This document shows, one piece after another, positions 28,750-38,031 of a stretch of DNA of 64,000 bases. The translations under genes were made by a program, and so were the position numbers. The stretch is from Fuerstiella sp. (lineage in GTDB: Bacteria; Planctomycetota; Planctomycetia; Planctomycetales; Planctomycetaceae), in NCBI GenBank assembly GCA_022447225.1, contig JAKVAZ010000013.1, positions 1 through 64,000 of the forward strand, read 5' to 3'. A model generated the notes under the pieces. That model saw only the letters and a list, made by a program, of their open reading frames with translations. It was not told the origin of the DNA and did not search any database. The first letter of the stretch is position 1. Every line of letters begins with the position of its first letter.

Positions 28750-30198
28750 GTGTCCGGCCGCGACCAAAGAAGTTCTGTCCGTCCTGAGTTCGATCAGGTG
28801 ATTTCCCGGCTTGCGGACTACGTCCTGGATCCTGACGCGACTGTTTCCTCGCTGGCGCTGGAAACGGCGCGGTATTGCTGGATGGATACGGTCGGTTGCG
28901 GACTGTATGCCCTCAGATATCCGGCCTGTACAAAGCTGCTGGGGCCCGTTGTTCCTGGTGCCGAAATGCCAGGTGGTGCACGTGTTCCGGGTACTGCCTG
29001 GGAGCTGGAACCGGTTCGTGCAGCCTGGAATATCGGGGCGATGGTCCGCTGGCTGGACTACAACGATACCTGGCTGGCGGCAGAGTGGGGGCATCCCTCC
29101 GATAATCTGGGTGCCATTCTGGCACTTGCCGATTTTCAGGCACGCAGCAGCTGCCCCGAGCTCACCATGCGCGACGTGCTTGTCGCGATGATTCGTGCTC
29201 ATGAAATTCAGGGCGTGCTGGCGCTGGACAATTCGTTCAACCGGGTTGGCCTTGATCACGTGTTGCTGGTTCGGGTTGCCTCAACAGCTGTGGCGGCTGC
29301 GATGCTGGGATGCTCGCGCGATCAAATTCGCAGTGCTGTGTCTCATGCATGGCTAGACGGATCTTCATTAAGAACATATCGACATGCTCCCAATACGGGT
29401 TCCAGGAAATCATGGGCTGGCGGTGATGCTTCAGCTCGGGGGCTGTTTTTGGCACTGGTGGCTCAGCGCGATGAAATGGGATACCCGTCGGCTTTGTCCG
29501 CACCGCACTGGGGGTTTCAGGAAGTCAGCTTTGGTGGGAATCCGGTTAGATTGTCACGGGCTCTGGGAAGCTATGTGATGGAAAACATCCTGTTCAAAAT
29601 TTCGTTTCCCGCTGAATTTCATGCACAGACGGCGGTTGAGTGTGCATTGCAGTTGCACCCCGTCGTTAAAGACCGACTGGACGAAATTGAACGCGTTGTG
29701 CTGGAAACGCAGGAATCAGGAAATCGAATCATTAACAAGACCGGTCCGCTGGACAACCCGGCAGATCGCGATCACTGCCTGCAGTACATGGTGGCTGTGC
29801 CACTGATCTTTGGGCGACTGACTGCCGACGACTATGAGGATGATATTGCAGCGGATCCTCGAGTCGATGCTCTGCGGGCCAGGATGGTGTGTTCTGAAAA
29901 CGAAAGATTTACGCGGGAATATATGGAGTCCGGCAAACGTGCCATAGGAAATTCTGTGCAGGTCTTTTTCGGTGACGGCACATCCACGGAACGTATTCGG
30001 GTGGATTATCCGATCGGCCACCGACGTCGCCGCGATGAAGGCATTCCATTACTGATCAGCAAATTCGACCGTTATCTTCGGGGTGCGATTGAATCAGACG
30101 CGGCCGACCGGATTCTGAATCGGTGCAGCGATCAGACCTCATTTGAATGCTGCACCGTGAACGAGATGATGAAGTTGCTCACGCCACCTTCTAAATGA
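28750..30198 (+). CDS. prpD: 2-methylcitrate dehydratase PrpD
   Basis: A 482-residue member of the MmgE/PrpD family, nearly the length of the well-studied PrpD (483). It dehydrates 2-methylcitrate to 2-methyl-cis-aconitate in the methylcitrate route of propionate use. Conserved segments include LLGPVVPG, NIGAMVRWLDYNDTW, AAEWGHPSDNLG, HEIQGVLAL, SLRTYRHAPNTGSRKSWAGG and NPADRDHCLQYMVAVPL, all strongly PrpD-like rather than generic MmgE. The start is GTG at 28750. No prpB (lyase) or prpC (synthase) gene is adjacent, so either the pathway is scattered or the enzyme serves elsewhere. The stop codon lies inside an 18-base tandem duplication. Confidence 0.95.
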   Translation: MSGRDQRSSVRPEFDQVISRLADYVLDPDATVSSLALETARYCWMDTVGCGLYALRYPACTKLLGPVVPGAEMPGGARVPGTAWELEPVRAAWNIGAMVRWLDYNDTWLAAEWGHPSDNLGAILALADFQARSSCPELTMRDVLVAMIRAHEIQGVLALDNSFNRVGLDHVLLVRVASTAVAAAMLGCSRDQIRSAVSHAWLDGSSLRTYRHAPNTGSRKSWAGGDASARGLFLALVAQRDEMGYPSALSAPHWGFQEVSFGGNPVRLSRALGSYVMENILFKISFPAEFHAQTAVECALQLHPVVKDRLDEIERVVLETQESGNRIINKTGPLDNPADRDHCLQYMVAVPLIFGRLTADDYEDDIAADPRVDALRARMVCSENERFTREYMESGKRAIGNSVQVFFGDGTSTERIRVDYPIGHRRRRDEGIPLLISKFDRYLRGAIESDAADRILNRCSDQTSFECCTVNEMMKLLTPPSK

Positions 30199-30227
30199 AT
30201 CTAACTGACTAAATGAACCTAACTGAA
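30192..30227 (+). repeat. 18-base tandem duplication over the prpD stop
   Basis: TAAATGAATCTAACTGAC (30192-30209) is followed directly by TAAATGAACCTAACTGAA (30210-30227), 16 of 18 bases the same. The prpD TGA stop lies in the first copy and a second in-phase TGA lies in the second copy because the period is a multiple of three. Confidence 0.85.
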
Positions 30228-30718
30228 CGGTAATTGAAATGACCTGACCGGTTGTCTGAACGGCGTTCAGCAAGCTGAATCGCACCATCCGGCTCGTCTT
30301 GGTTGTCGATGCTGACAATAGTTCGAATTTTGTGGGTTTGTTACAGCTTTGTGTACTTCAACGCGGGACTGTGTTCTGTCGGCGGATCACCGGGTGTACC
30401 GGAAATGACGTCATCGGTTTGGAGCATTAACAAACCCGTGCTGTGGCACCAGCCGCATCCCTGCGGTGGCCTGTTGCCCGTCGCTCCACTCAAGAGGCAC
30501 CTGGATTGCACACATGGCCGGCCTGTCACTGTCGTGCCAACGACTTATGTTCATTTATTTTGTGCCAGTTCAGACATCCAGGAGGTCGGGCCTCATGAGC
30601 AGCAGACTCCAAGCATTTCACTGGTGGGTCCCACTGTCGGGCAGTTTTTTTCAATAAAACACAAGGATGTGGAACAAAACGGACGAGTGAAAGTCATCGA
30701 TTGTAATTATTCCATTTA
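30199..30718. other. Intergenic stretch, no gene seen
   Basis: About 520 bases after prpD. An open frame at 30303-30722 has a weak start and no family-like features. The stretch becomes AT-rich toward the promoter of the DUF1559 gene. Confidence 0.45.
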
Positions 30719-30747
30719 TTGACTTGCACAACATTATATGGTAATAA
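30719..30747 (+). promoter_or_regulatory. Sigma-70-type promoter for the DUF1559 gene
   Basis: TTGACT at 30719-30724 and TAATAA at 30742-30747 are separated by exactly 17 bases in an AT-rich stretch. Transcription would begin near 30755, leaving a leader of about 100 bases. This is the best promoter match noticed in the window. Confidence 0.6.
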
Positions 30748-30780
30748 GGGGAACATGAGGATCTTGTGTTTGTAGGGTTA

Positions 30781-30804
30781 AGCTTCGTGTCTATACACGT
30801 AGCT
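30781..30804 (+). promoter_or_regulatory. Hairpin in the 5' leader of the DUF1559 gene
   Basis: AGCTTCGTGT (30781-30790) can pair with ACACGTAGCT (30795-30804) around a CTAT loop with one T-T mismatch. It lies in the predicted leader, about 50 bases before the start codon, and could stabilise the message. No riboswitch class is recognised. Confidence 0.45.
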
Positions 30805-30853
30805 GCACCTTTGCTGTCATGTTTTTTTATGTTCTAAGTACAGAGGTGGTTTG

Positions 30854-31888
30854 ATGTTAACAAAAAAACAGTTGAAGTCCGGAAAGTCGCCGGGGTTCAC
30901 ATTGATCGAATTGTTGGTCGTGATTGCGATCATCGCGATTCTGATTTCCCTGCTTTTGCCGGCCGTTCAGCAGGCCCGCGAAGCGGCCCGACGGACTCAG
31001 TGTAGAAATAACCTGAAACAAATTGGATTGGCGTTACACAACTATCACGACGCTCACAATACCTTCCCTTGGGGACTTTATGCCGATGACACTTTCGGCT
31101 GGGGCGTCTACATTCTGCCGTTCCTGGATAACGGCGACGTGTATGATGCACTCAGTCCTGGAGATCCGACCGTCTGGACAATTATTGACTCGGACCCCGG
31201 AGATGATGATGCAAGTCACCAAACCCGAGGCATGATTCCGGACTGTGCGAACGGACCGGCGGCCATCCGTCAGCAGCTACCTGCCTTTATTTGTCCGTCT
31301 GTCATCTGGGCTCTTAACGACGCTCCAGCCGCAAGTTCATGTGGTGTTTCGGATTATTGCGGCAATCGTGGTTCCGGCAACATGACTGACGGTATCGGGG
31401 ACGACGACCGTGGTAATACCCATGGAATGCTTGGTCAGCTGTTGGACAAAAATGCAAACGTTGGCGGTGAAGGGATTGTCAAAATTCGTGACGTCACCGA
31501 CGGAACCAGCAATACCATCTTCGTGGGCGAAGTAAGGAATCACGATGACGACACGGGTAATCCAGCTGCCACAATTAATGACGACGACCTCCCGAATGCC
31601 GGTGGAAAGCGTTCCTTTTGGGCAGGGGTTTCCGGCGGTTTTGGCGGACGGCTTTGGGACAAACACATTCGTATGACCAATACCGAACATAGCATCAATC
31701 AGCTTCCGAAAGGTCTTAACCCCACTGGACCCAAAGACGGTGACTGGAGCTTTGGTAGTTTTCATCCAGGTGGAGCACAGTTTGCCTTCGGCGACGGCTC
31801 GGTTCATCTCTTGAGTGAAATGATGGCTGGCTCGGTTTACGAAAGACTTGGCTGCCGTGACGACGGTTTAATCGTCGGTGAATATTAA
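30854..31888 (+). CDS. DUF1559 family protein with prepilin-type N-terminus
   Basis: A 344-residue protein of the large planctomycete DUF1559 family. The N-terminus has a type IV prepilin signal: a basic leader, the cleavage site [20 protein letters not shown], and the long hydrophobic helix that packs in pseudopilins. It continues with the family's [15 protein letters not shown] and [15 protein letters not shown] segments, and ends with the conserved [11 protein letters not shown] motif. It is expected to be processed by a prepilin peptidase and to sit at the envelope; the function of the family is not established. AGAGGTGG at 30842-30849 sets the ATG at 30854 as start. A good promoter lies upstream and strong hairpins downstream, suggesting high expression. 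Confidence 0.95.
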   Translation: MLTKKQLKSGKSPGFTLIELLVVIAIIAILISLLLPAVQQAREAARRTQCRNNLKQIGLALHNYHDAHNTFPWGLYADDTFGWGVYILPFLDNGDVYDALSPGDPTVWTIIDSDPGDDDASHQTRGMIPDCANGPAAIRQQLPAFICPSVIWALNDAPAASSCGVSDYCGNRGSGNMTDGIGDDDRGNTHGMLGQLLDKNANVGGEGIVKIRDVTDGTSNTIFVGEVRNHDDDTGNPAATINDDDLPNAGGKRSFWAGVSGGFGGRLWDKHIRMTNTEHSINQLPKGLNPTGPKDGDWSFGSFHPGGAQFAFGDGSVHLLSEMMAGSVYERLGCRDDGLIVGEY

Positions 31889-31908
31889 AAGTACGTTTTC
31901 TCAAAGAC

Positions 31909-31935
31909 GACTTAGCTGCTGATTGCAGCTAAGTC
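31909..31935 (+). terminator. Hairpin after the DUF1559 gene (first of two)
   Basis: GACTTAGCTGC at 31909-31919 pairs perfectly with GCAGCTAAGTC at 31925-31935 around a TGATT loop. The 11-base stem begins 20 bases after the stop. No T tract follows, so alone it may protect the 3' end rather than terminate. Confidence 0.55.
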
Positions 31936-31955
31936 AGTTGAGACTGATTTCGCTG

Positions 31956-31989
31956 AGAAGTTCCGTCTTTTTTTAAAGGCGGAACTTCT
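31956..31989 (+). terminator. Long hairpin after the DUF1559 gene (second of two)
   Basis: AGAAGTTCCGTCTTT (31956-31970) pairs with AAAGGCGGAACTTCT (31975-31989), a 15-base stem with one G-U pair and a TTTT loop. A short TTCCTT follows. It is the likely terminator or attenuator between the DUF1559 gene and the lipoprotein gene, reducing but perhaps not blocking read-through. Confidence 0.6.
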
Positions 31990-32043
31990 TTCCTTGAACC
32001 GTTTCCGCTTGTTATTTTGTCAAATTAGTGAAGAGAGTAAAAA

Positions 32044-32607
32044 GTGAAAAGCCAGCTGCTATATTTGCCGTATCGGTTCATTACAACGGTGTTGCTCGGA
32101 ACGATGTGTGTGTTCGGTGCAGGTTGTGGCGTAGAAGGTGAAACCTTTGAGTACGTAACGATTCGCGGCACGGTGACTTGTGAGGGGAATCCTGTTCAAT
32201 CTGGTGAAGTGCGGTTTGCGCCTAGGGAGAAGCCCATAAACCAACCAGGGTCGCACCTGACCGGCAAGCCCGCCTATGCCAGCATCAAGTCGGACGGGAC
32301 GTATGTCCTCACCACGAGTACGGCGGGTGGCGTGCCGCAGGAAGGTGTTGTTGTTGGTGCGCATCGTATTTCCATCACCCCGTCCAGCAGACCGGTCACG
32401 GAAGTGCTGATGGTGGATGATGCGGATTCGGTGGAGGCGGAGGAGCTCGAAGAGGAGGCCGAGGAGGCTGGTTTCGATAATCCGCTCTTGATTCCGCTTC
32501 CCTGTGCCCAGGTGGCCGATCTGGATGTTTTAGTCACTGCGACGGACAGTGTGATTAACATTGAGATGTCCGGCGGAGGGAAGATCACCAAGGGCACTTC
32601 CGAATAA
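32044..32607 (+). CDS. Small lipoprotein with carboxypeptidase-regulatory-like domain
   Basis: A 187-residue protein with a signal peptide (hydrophobic FITTVLLGTMCVFGAG) ending in a cysteine at GAGC, likely a lipobox. The rest resembles the small Ig-like lipoproteins that follow DUF1559 genes in planctomycetes: an early beta strand VTIRGTVTCEGNPVQSGEVRF, SDGTYVLTT, and GAHRISITPS. A Glu-rich segment (EAEELEEEAEEAG) near residues 130-142 interrupts the domain. It starts with GTG at 32044 with AAGAGAG upstream. The pairing with DUF1559 is recurrent in this phylum, but the role is unknown. Confidence 0.8.
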   Translation: MKSQLLYLPYRFITTVLLGTMCVFGAGCGVEGETFEYVTIRGTVTCEGNPVQSGEVRFAPREKPINQPGSHLTGKPAYASIKSDGTYVLTTSTAGGVPQEGVVVGAHRISITPSSRPVTEVLMVDDADSVEAEELEEEAEEAGFDNPLLIPLPCAQVADLDVLVTATDSVINIEMSGGGKITKGTSE

Positions 32608-32726
32608 TCTAATAACCGGCTGCTCTGAAGAAATTCACGAGTGATGTCGTCGGTGTATCATCAGACATCGGATCAAGGCGTGTGTTATTCTGAACAGTTT
32701 GGTGCGCAGCTGTGAGCCGGAACCGT

Positions 32727-34313
32727 TTATCTGTCATCGGTTGATACCGGCTCGTCGGCTGAAGATTCCCAGTCGGTGCTGTAGATTCGCGGGTGATTCC
32801 TCAGAAACTGTGACCAGCCTTCGAGATTCGGTCCCCAGGGTGGTTCAGCAAGTGGCTCTGTGAGCGGTACGATCCAGTCTGCCGGCCAGATGTTGTAGGG
32901 CTCTCGTGCAAGATCAACCGTGGGATCAATCAGTCTTTGCGGACGGCGTCCGTTGATTGAAAGCCATCCGTCGACACGTATTTCGATCGGTCCCTTCAGC
33001 CCGCGACGACGCAACTCGTTCTGAATGTCGGCGTTGCCTGCCAGAAACCTGGCAAACTGCTGAATCATCCGTGGCTTACCCGCATATTTTTGGATTTGCC
33101 GTTTATTTAGGTATCCGCCTGGGTCGAGTTCCAGGGATCGACCGGTTGCCGGTTCATGAGCGAAAAAGCGGGCGACTCCGCGCTTGGAGCGAAGCATCAT
33201 GTGCCAGGAAAAACGGTGACCTTCTTCAGTCCAGTTGACATCTCCGGGATACAGATGGTGGCGAAAGGGGACGAGACACTGTAATCCCAGATACAAGGTC
33301 AGAATTGCAATTACTAATTTTTGTGGAGCTCCGAGTGTCACAACGGTCGAGTCTGCGATTTCGGCGGGCCGTACCTGTGTAAACCTGGACAGCAGGCGAC
33401 GAGGGACGTCGATTGGAAAGTAGATCAACGTTGCCAGCATCATCAGCCACGGAAAAATTCCAATATTGAACAGCAGGGTGTTGGTCATATGAAAGAAAAT
33501 CGTGACCGCGTAAGCCAGCAGGCGGGTTCGTCGCCACAGGATCATCGGGATCACCAGGAGGTCGTAAAACAGTCCTCCGTAGCTGAACAGGATTGCGGCT
33601 TCCCATGTGCGGAAAAACTCACTGATTGCGCCCGGGAACCAGTGGGCCTTTTCTGACAACCACAGATACATGGGCTCCCCCCGCAGCCAGTCGTGATTGA
33701 TTTTTGCGATCCCTCCGTAGAAGTACGGGATAGCGACCTGGAGCCTCAGTAGCCACAATGACCAGGCGGGCGCTACGTTCGAACGAATGCGGGGTCTGAT
33801 GAGGGCGTCGAGTGAAAATGCCTGGTGTGCAGGAAGAAAGGTCATCACCAGCGTCAGCAGACAGACCAGGTAGAAGTGGTTCAGGTAGTTGATCTGATTG
33901 AGCAGAAACAAATAGGTAAAACCCAGGAAGAACAGAAACATACTCAGGCGGTACATCAGGCCTGCAATGATGAAGACCGACAGAATGCCCATTATTCCAA
34001 GGAGAACCCACATTCCGTTGCCTGGAAGCGGCTGAACCCATTCAAAGCCCTGATATTTGAAAAGGAACGGATTGTTGATATTCCAGGAAAGCCGGTATCC
34101 CGAGTAATGCTTCCAAACCGTGTAGAGCATTTCGATGCCGAACAGGATGCGAAAGTATACCAGCCATCCATTGTCGACCGGTTTGAACAGAGCGCTGCTC
34201 CACGGCATTGATGTCCGTTGCTGCTCTGGCGACTTGTCCGGAACCTGATTTGGGGTCGCGGGTGCGTCAGTCAATGGGGCGGGATCCGTCGGACTGTGCC
34301 GTTTTGAAGTCAA
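32727..34313 (-). CDS. HTTM domain membrane protein (gamma-carboxylase-like), copy 1
   Basis: A 528-residue integral membrane protein of the HTTM family, related to vitamin K-dependent gamma-carboxylase. Many hydrophobic segments are visible, beginning near residue 80-140 (FRILFGIEMLYTVWKHY) with the conserved YLFLLNQINYLNHFYLVCLL and PYFYGGIAKINHDWLRGEPM. The conserved HFY and the GGIAKINHDWL segments are typical of the bacterial family. The C-terminal 180 residues are soluble. The start is a TTG with AGG 7 bases upstream; ATG at 34208 is an alternative. It is paralogous to the protein at 42245-43720: both share YLFLL(N/E)Q, GG(I/T)AK(I/L) and RRPQ(R/A)LIDP. It lies last in a six-gene minus-strand series. 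Bacterial HTTM function is largely unknown. Confidence 0.85.
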   Translation of the reverse strand: MTSKRHSPTDPAPLTDAPATPNQVPDKSPEQQRTSMPWSSALFKPVDNGWLVYFRILFGIEMLYTVWKHYSGYRLSWNINNPFLFKYQGFEWVQPLPGNGMWVLLGIMGILSVFIIAGLMYRLSMFLFFLGFTYLFLLNQINYLNHFYLVCLLTLVMTFLPAHQAFSLDALIRPRIRSNVAPAWSLWLLRLQVAIPYFYGGIAKINHDWLRGEPMYLWLSEKAHWFPGAISEFFRTWEAAILFSYGGLFYDLLVIPMILWRRTRLLAYAVTIFFHMTNTLLFNIGIFPWLMMLATLIYFPIDVPRRLLSRFTQVRPAEIADSTVVTLGAPQKLVIAILTLYLGLQCLVPFRHHLYPGDVNWTEEGHRFSWHMMLRSKRGVARFFAHEPATGRSLELDPGGYLNKRQIQKYAGKPRMIQQFARFLAGNADIQNELRRRGLKGPIEIRVDGWLSINGRRPQRLIDPTVDLAREPYNIWPADWIVPLTEPLAEPPWGPNLEGWSQFLRNHPRIYSTDWESSADEPVSTDDR

Positions 34314-34531
34314 TTGCAGGCCTCATGCGTTGTGTGCAGTCGGGCTAAGTTAAGCGTTGCCACAGAGTGAAACAACAGGCGACGCCCACTTGAAATCTTA
34401 ACACCACCGAGCCGGTGTCGGAATAAACCGCTGAACGAATTTGAGGGCATCTGAAAGCTTCATTCGCAACGTACTGCGAATCCCGTGACCGGATCAGTGA
34501 TGGCAGTACTGATCCGTACGTGTGTTTCGGA

Positions 34532-36355
34532 TTACTCGAGGGGCTCCAGGAACCAGTCCCTTTGATAAAGTGGCGGTACCTCAGGCTCCTGCAGGCCTTC
34601 ACCGGTAATCTGATCAATCGACCAGAGGCTTGTATAACCAATGAGACCGGGAAGCTCATCGTCAGCTGTGAACTGCAGAGCAGGGAGTGCGTCACTGGAC
34701 TTCATGCGGCCCAGACTGACGGACGACATGCGACGCACTTTGGGTTGCTCGGGTTCATCAGGATCTTTGTCGGTCATTCGATCTGCGAAAAGTTCCGTAA
34801 GATCCGAGGGTGCACTTCCGGCATAGAGATGCCCCAGCGACCAGATGGCAGCCGATCGGGGTTCGAAATGGAAACTGTTTTTGGGGATGTAGCGGCGAAG
34901 CAGCGTCTCTGATTCGGCAAATTTCATCTGGCCAAACATCTGAAAGATCTGCGAGACTTGTTCGGCGGTCCGGACATTTCTGCGATTGGAAGCAAGCTTT
35001 GTGTTTGTCATGCGTGTGGCGTAACCAAGCAAAGGATCCAGAGTATCGGGAATCGCCAGTTTTCTCAATGACCATGCTGCCGCCACGAATACTTCCGGAC
35101 GTTCGAATTCAAGCAGTTCAATGAGTCGGTCGGCAGCCGGTTCGTGGTCCAGGTTTGCTGCCAGAATCGCTGCCTGCTCCAGGCCCCGCCAGCTACTGGT
35201 TCTCAGCATATTCATCGTCTGTTCCCGGACCACGGTATCGAAATTTTCCGATGTGGAGAGATCGGCCAGTGACATACGAACGTAGCGTCGCAGGGCGGGA
35301 TGGGGATCATCCAGCATCGTTCCGATTTTCCTGATCGTATCGACCGACGGACGAGCGACGAGGGCCTCTGCTCCCAGTCGACGAACGTTGGCGTCAGCAC
35401 TGCTGATGATCTGATCTGACATAGAGACGATCAGATTGGGGTCGAGTTCCAGCAATCGCTGCAGCGCAACTGCGGCGACCGCCGGTTCCTGGTCAAGTGC
35501 CAGTTTCAGCAACAAGGACCGCGTTTCCTCGCTGCTGTGACGAGTCAAAAAATACGCCGATACCAGTCGGTCAATCAAACCTCTCGAAGATTGGTCAGCG
35601 GCCAGGGCCGCGGCAGGCTCTTCAAGCCCGCTCGTTTGAAGGATTGACACAGTCCTGGCCGCCTCCAGGCGAATGTCTGCCGGCTGCTCACGGTTGGTTG
35701 CCAACTCCAGCAAAGTGGCAGTTGCCCGAGTGTCTCCGACGGTTGCAATTCCGTTGATAGCAAGCAGCAGGGGGCGTCGCAAAAATCCAGGATCCGCCAG
35801 CCGGGCCAGCCAGACATCCCGAGCCGGTTCATAATCCCACCGGGCCAGTGCAGGTTCCACAAACTGTCTCGCGTTGCCGCCGGCAGTGCTGATATATTTT
35901 GAAAGGAGCGGTGCGGACACACGCGCATCGAGGACCACCAGGGCACGGGCGGCCGACAGACGGACGAGGGGGTGCTGCGACGTGTCCGAAAGAGTTTCCT
36001 CGATGACCGGGATTGTTTCTTTGAGTCCTGGCATGCCGAGTCTGTAGGCACGGACAATCGATTCGATCACTTTTCTTTTCAGATCTGCGTTATCGCGTTC
36101 GAGTACCGATAGCCACAGAGGTAAGAGCTTTGGCGAGAACCTGACTTCGCGCTGCGGGACTGTCAGGTCCGGATCCTGATCGAGAATGCTGTCGACGTCG
36201 TTGACATTCTGAGCCCTCAGGATTCCGGGGGTCAGCATCATGAACATGAGTAATGTCCGTATCCCGGCACCCCGAATAAACATAACGGGTGAGCTGAAGA
36301 CGGCCGAAGTCCGCTGGAGGAGTTGATGATTCAAACGTTGTGGATCGTGAAGCAT
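34532..36355 (-). CDS. Secreted HEAT-repeat protein
   Basis: A protein of about 607 residues, mostly alpha-helical repeats of the HEAT type: recurrent patterns such as LVRLSAARALVVLDA, RLEAARTVSILQ, AVAAVALQRLLEL and RRYVRMSLADLS. A signal peptide (GIRTLLMFMMLTPGILRAQ) precedes them. The start is uncertain: ATG at 36355 gives a long N-terminal region, whereas ATG at 36283 places the signal peptide at the very start. HEAT arrays bind partner proteins. The gene starts 17 bases after the ABC permease stop, so it belongs to the exporter operon and may act as its periplasmic partner. The array continues almost to the C-terminus, where a longer segment follows. Confidence 0.78.
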   Translation of the reverse strand: MLHDPQRLNHQLLQRTSAVFSSPVMFIRGAGIRTLLMFMMLTPGILRAQNVNDVDSILDQDPDLTVPQREVRFSPKLLPLWLSVLERDNADLKRKVIESIVRAYRLGMPGLKETIPVIEETLSDTSQHPLVRLSAARALVVLDARVSAPLLSKYISTAGGNARQFVEPALARWDYEPARDVWLARLADPGFLRRPLLLAINGIATVGDTRATATLLELATNREQPADIRLEAARTVSILQTSGLEEPAAALAADQSSRGLIDRLVSAYFLTRHSSEETRSLLLKLALDQEPAVAAVALQRLLELDPNLIVSMSDQIISSADANVRRLGAEALVARPSVDTIRKIGTMLDDPHPALRRYVRMSLADLSTSENFDTVVREQTMNMLRTSSWRGLEQAAILAANLDHEPAADRLIELLEFERPEVFVAAAWSLRKLAIPDTLDPLLGYATRMTNTKLASNRRNVRTAEQVSQIFQMFGQMKFAESETLLRRYIPKNSFHFEPRSAAIWSLGHLYAGSAPSDLTELFADRMTDKDPDEPEQPKVRRMSSVSLGRMKSSDALPALQFTADDELPGLIGYTSLWSIDQITGEGLQEPEVPPLYQRDWFLEPLE

Positions 36356-36372
36356 TGAGAATCGGATGAGGG

Positions 36373-38031
36373 TTACTGAGGACGGGTTAATCGCCAGGTT
36401 TGGGTGAGCAGTACTGCCAGCATGATCGCAGTCAGGCTTCCCATCATCCACCAGTTGGCGGTTACAAGATCATATTGTGTGAATCCGGGTGCCTTGATGG
36501 CTGAAAGTGCAGCCGCCATTGGATTCAGAGCCAGCGCCGTTTCTACGGTCGATCGTCCGAATGGTGCATCCTCGCCCAGCCAAACCAACATTGTGCCGGC
36601 AAACAGACTGAACAACATCACGTAGGTGGTTGTTGTTGCCGGTGCTGTCCGGGCAAACAGACTGCTGACTGTGGCACTGAGAACAACGACAAATCCGGCT
36701 GTTACCAGCAGGCAGGCAATCACCTGCTGGATTTGCAGACGCAGCCCCGGGTCGATGTACATCATCACTGCGTATCCCGGCAGTGTCGCCAGTAGTAACA
36801 GCAGGACCGGCCAGACGACGCTGAGCAGCTTGCCTCGCAGTATGGCGCCGGCAGTCAGAGGAGTCAGCAGCAGCATCCGCCATCCGCCAGTCTCCCGTTC
36901 CGCGCTGATTACTCCGACAGCGAGGCTCGGTGTCACAAGGACAATCAGCGCCACCTGCATCACAACCAGAATCCCTCCAATGGTCTGCACATCCCAGTCC
37001 ATCGTGCCAGTGGTCGTGAGAATCGACAGCGTCAGTGACAGGATGGTGCAGCCGGCAACCATCCGGAGCATCCAGTGCGACCGCCCAAAGCGACGACAGC
37101 GAAACTCCTTAACCATTACCGGATTGGCCCACCTGCTAATGGATGGCTTCCGTCGCTGTGGATCGACCAGATACAGTAATCGCCGTATCAGCCGGGTGGA
37201 TTCGGATTGATCGTCGGTGATGGCTCCCGACGATCGGGGACGATCGAGCATTGAAGAGTTCAGTCGGGTGACTGTGGCCAGCACATAGGCACCGGTGGTT
37301 ACTATCGAAAACAGAACGTAGCGCCAGGACGCGGACACCTCAGTGATTACTCCCTGTGAGCCGATATCTTCCTGTCCCAGTAATTCCATCACGGCCGGAA
37401 TCGGCGATACGCACTGCAACCAGGCAGCAAGTTTTGAGAGCAGGCCTGGCTGACCCTGAAGGAACAGGTGAGGGCCCAGGACAACCACCGTGGTGACCAG
37501 TACGAGTCCGTATGTAATTCGCAGGGAGGAGTCCGATGAGCCGGCGCGTGAACTGACGAACAGTCCCAATGTGGCATACTGAACAGCCACCAGCATCAGG
37601 ATTCCGTACAGGCCAAGCACACCTGTGACGAGGCCGACTCCTCCCATGGCATAACAGGTGACAGCAGCAGGCAGACTCATGACCAGCAGCATCAAAGCGA
37701 ATCCCAGAACGCCCGCCAGTTTGCCGACGTAGATTTTCCAGGGACTCATCAGAGTGTTGATTAAAAGCGCCAGGGTTCTGCCGGTCCGCTCTCGAACAAT
37801 TGATGTCGCCGGAAAAACCGGCACAAGCAGAATGAGCGTGGCCAGTAAGCCGTAACCAAACAAGCGAAACACCTGTCGAGACTGTGAGCCGGAAAGATCC
37901 ACTAACGCGTCCGTCGGCCAGCGCAGCAGTACGAGCAGAGCGAAGAACACAGCCACGCTGACCTGAAGCGCAAACGCTCTGCGTGTTCGCAGGATTCCCA
38001 CTAATTCACGGTGCAGGATCGGATTGTTCAT
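36373..38031 (-). CDS. ABC-2 type permease
   Basis: A 552-residue integral membrane protein with about twelve hydrophobic segments, roughly two blocks of six, resembling two fused ABC-2 permease halves. The first block begins with NNPILHRELVGILRTRRAF, typical of ABC-2 permeases acting with Gld/Nos-like ATPases, and contains ATSIVRERTGRTLALLINTLMSPWKIYVGKL. The second block begins near 300 (NPVMVKEFRCRRFGRSHW) with VISAERETGGWRMLLLTPLT. It overlaps the ATPase gene by 4 bases and is followed by the HEAT gene 17 bases later. The transported substrate is unknown; export of an envelope component is the usual role. Confidence 0.85.
   Translation of the reverse strand: MNNPILHRELVGILRTRRAFALQVSVAVFFALLVLLRWPTDALVDLSGSQSRQVFRLFGYGLLATLILLVPVFPATSIVRERTGRTLALLINTLMSPWKIYVGKLAGVLGFALMLLVMSLPAAVTCYAMGGVGLVTGVLGLYGILMLVAVQYATLGLFVSSRAGSSDSSLRITYGLVLVTTVVVLGPHLFLQGQPGLLSKLAAWLQCVSPIPAVMELLGQEDIGSQGVITEVSASWRYVLFSIVTTGAYVLATVTRLNSSMLDRPRSSGAITDDQSESTRLIRRLLYLVDPQRRKPSISRWANPVMVKEFRCRRFGRSHWMLRMVAGCTILSLTLSILTTTGTMDWDVQTIGGILVVMQVALIVLVTPSLAVGVISAERETGGWRMLLLTPLTAGAILRGKLLSVVWPVLLLLLATLPGYAVMMYIDPGLRLQIQQVIACLLVTAGFVVVLSATVSSLFARTAPATTTTYVMLFSLFAGTMLVWLGEDAPFGRSTVETALALNPMAAALSAIKAPGFTQYDLVTANWWMMGSLTAIMLAVLLTQTWRLTRPQ

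Noticed and set aside
30303-30722. 139-codon frame after prpD
   Set aside because: Weak start, no recognised features, and it runs into the promoter of the DUF1559 gene.
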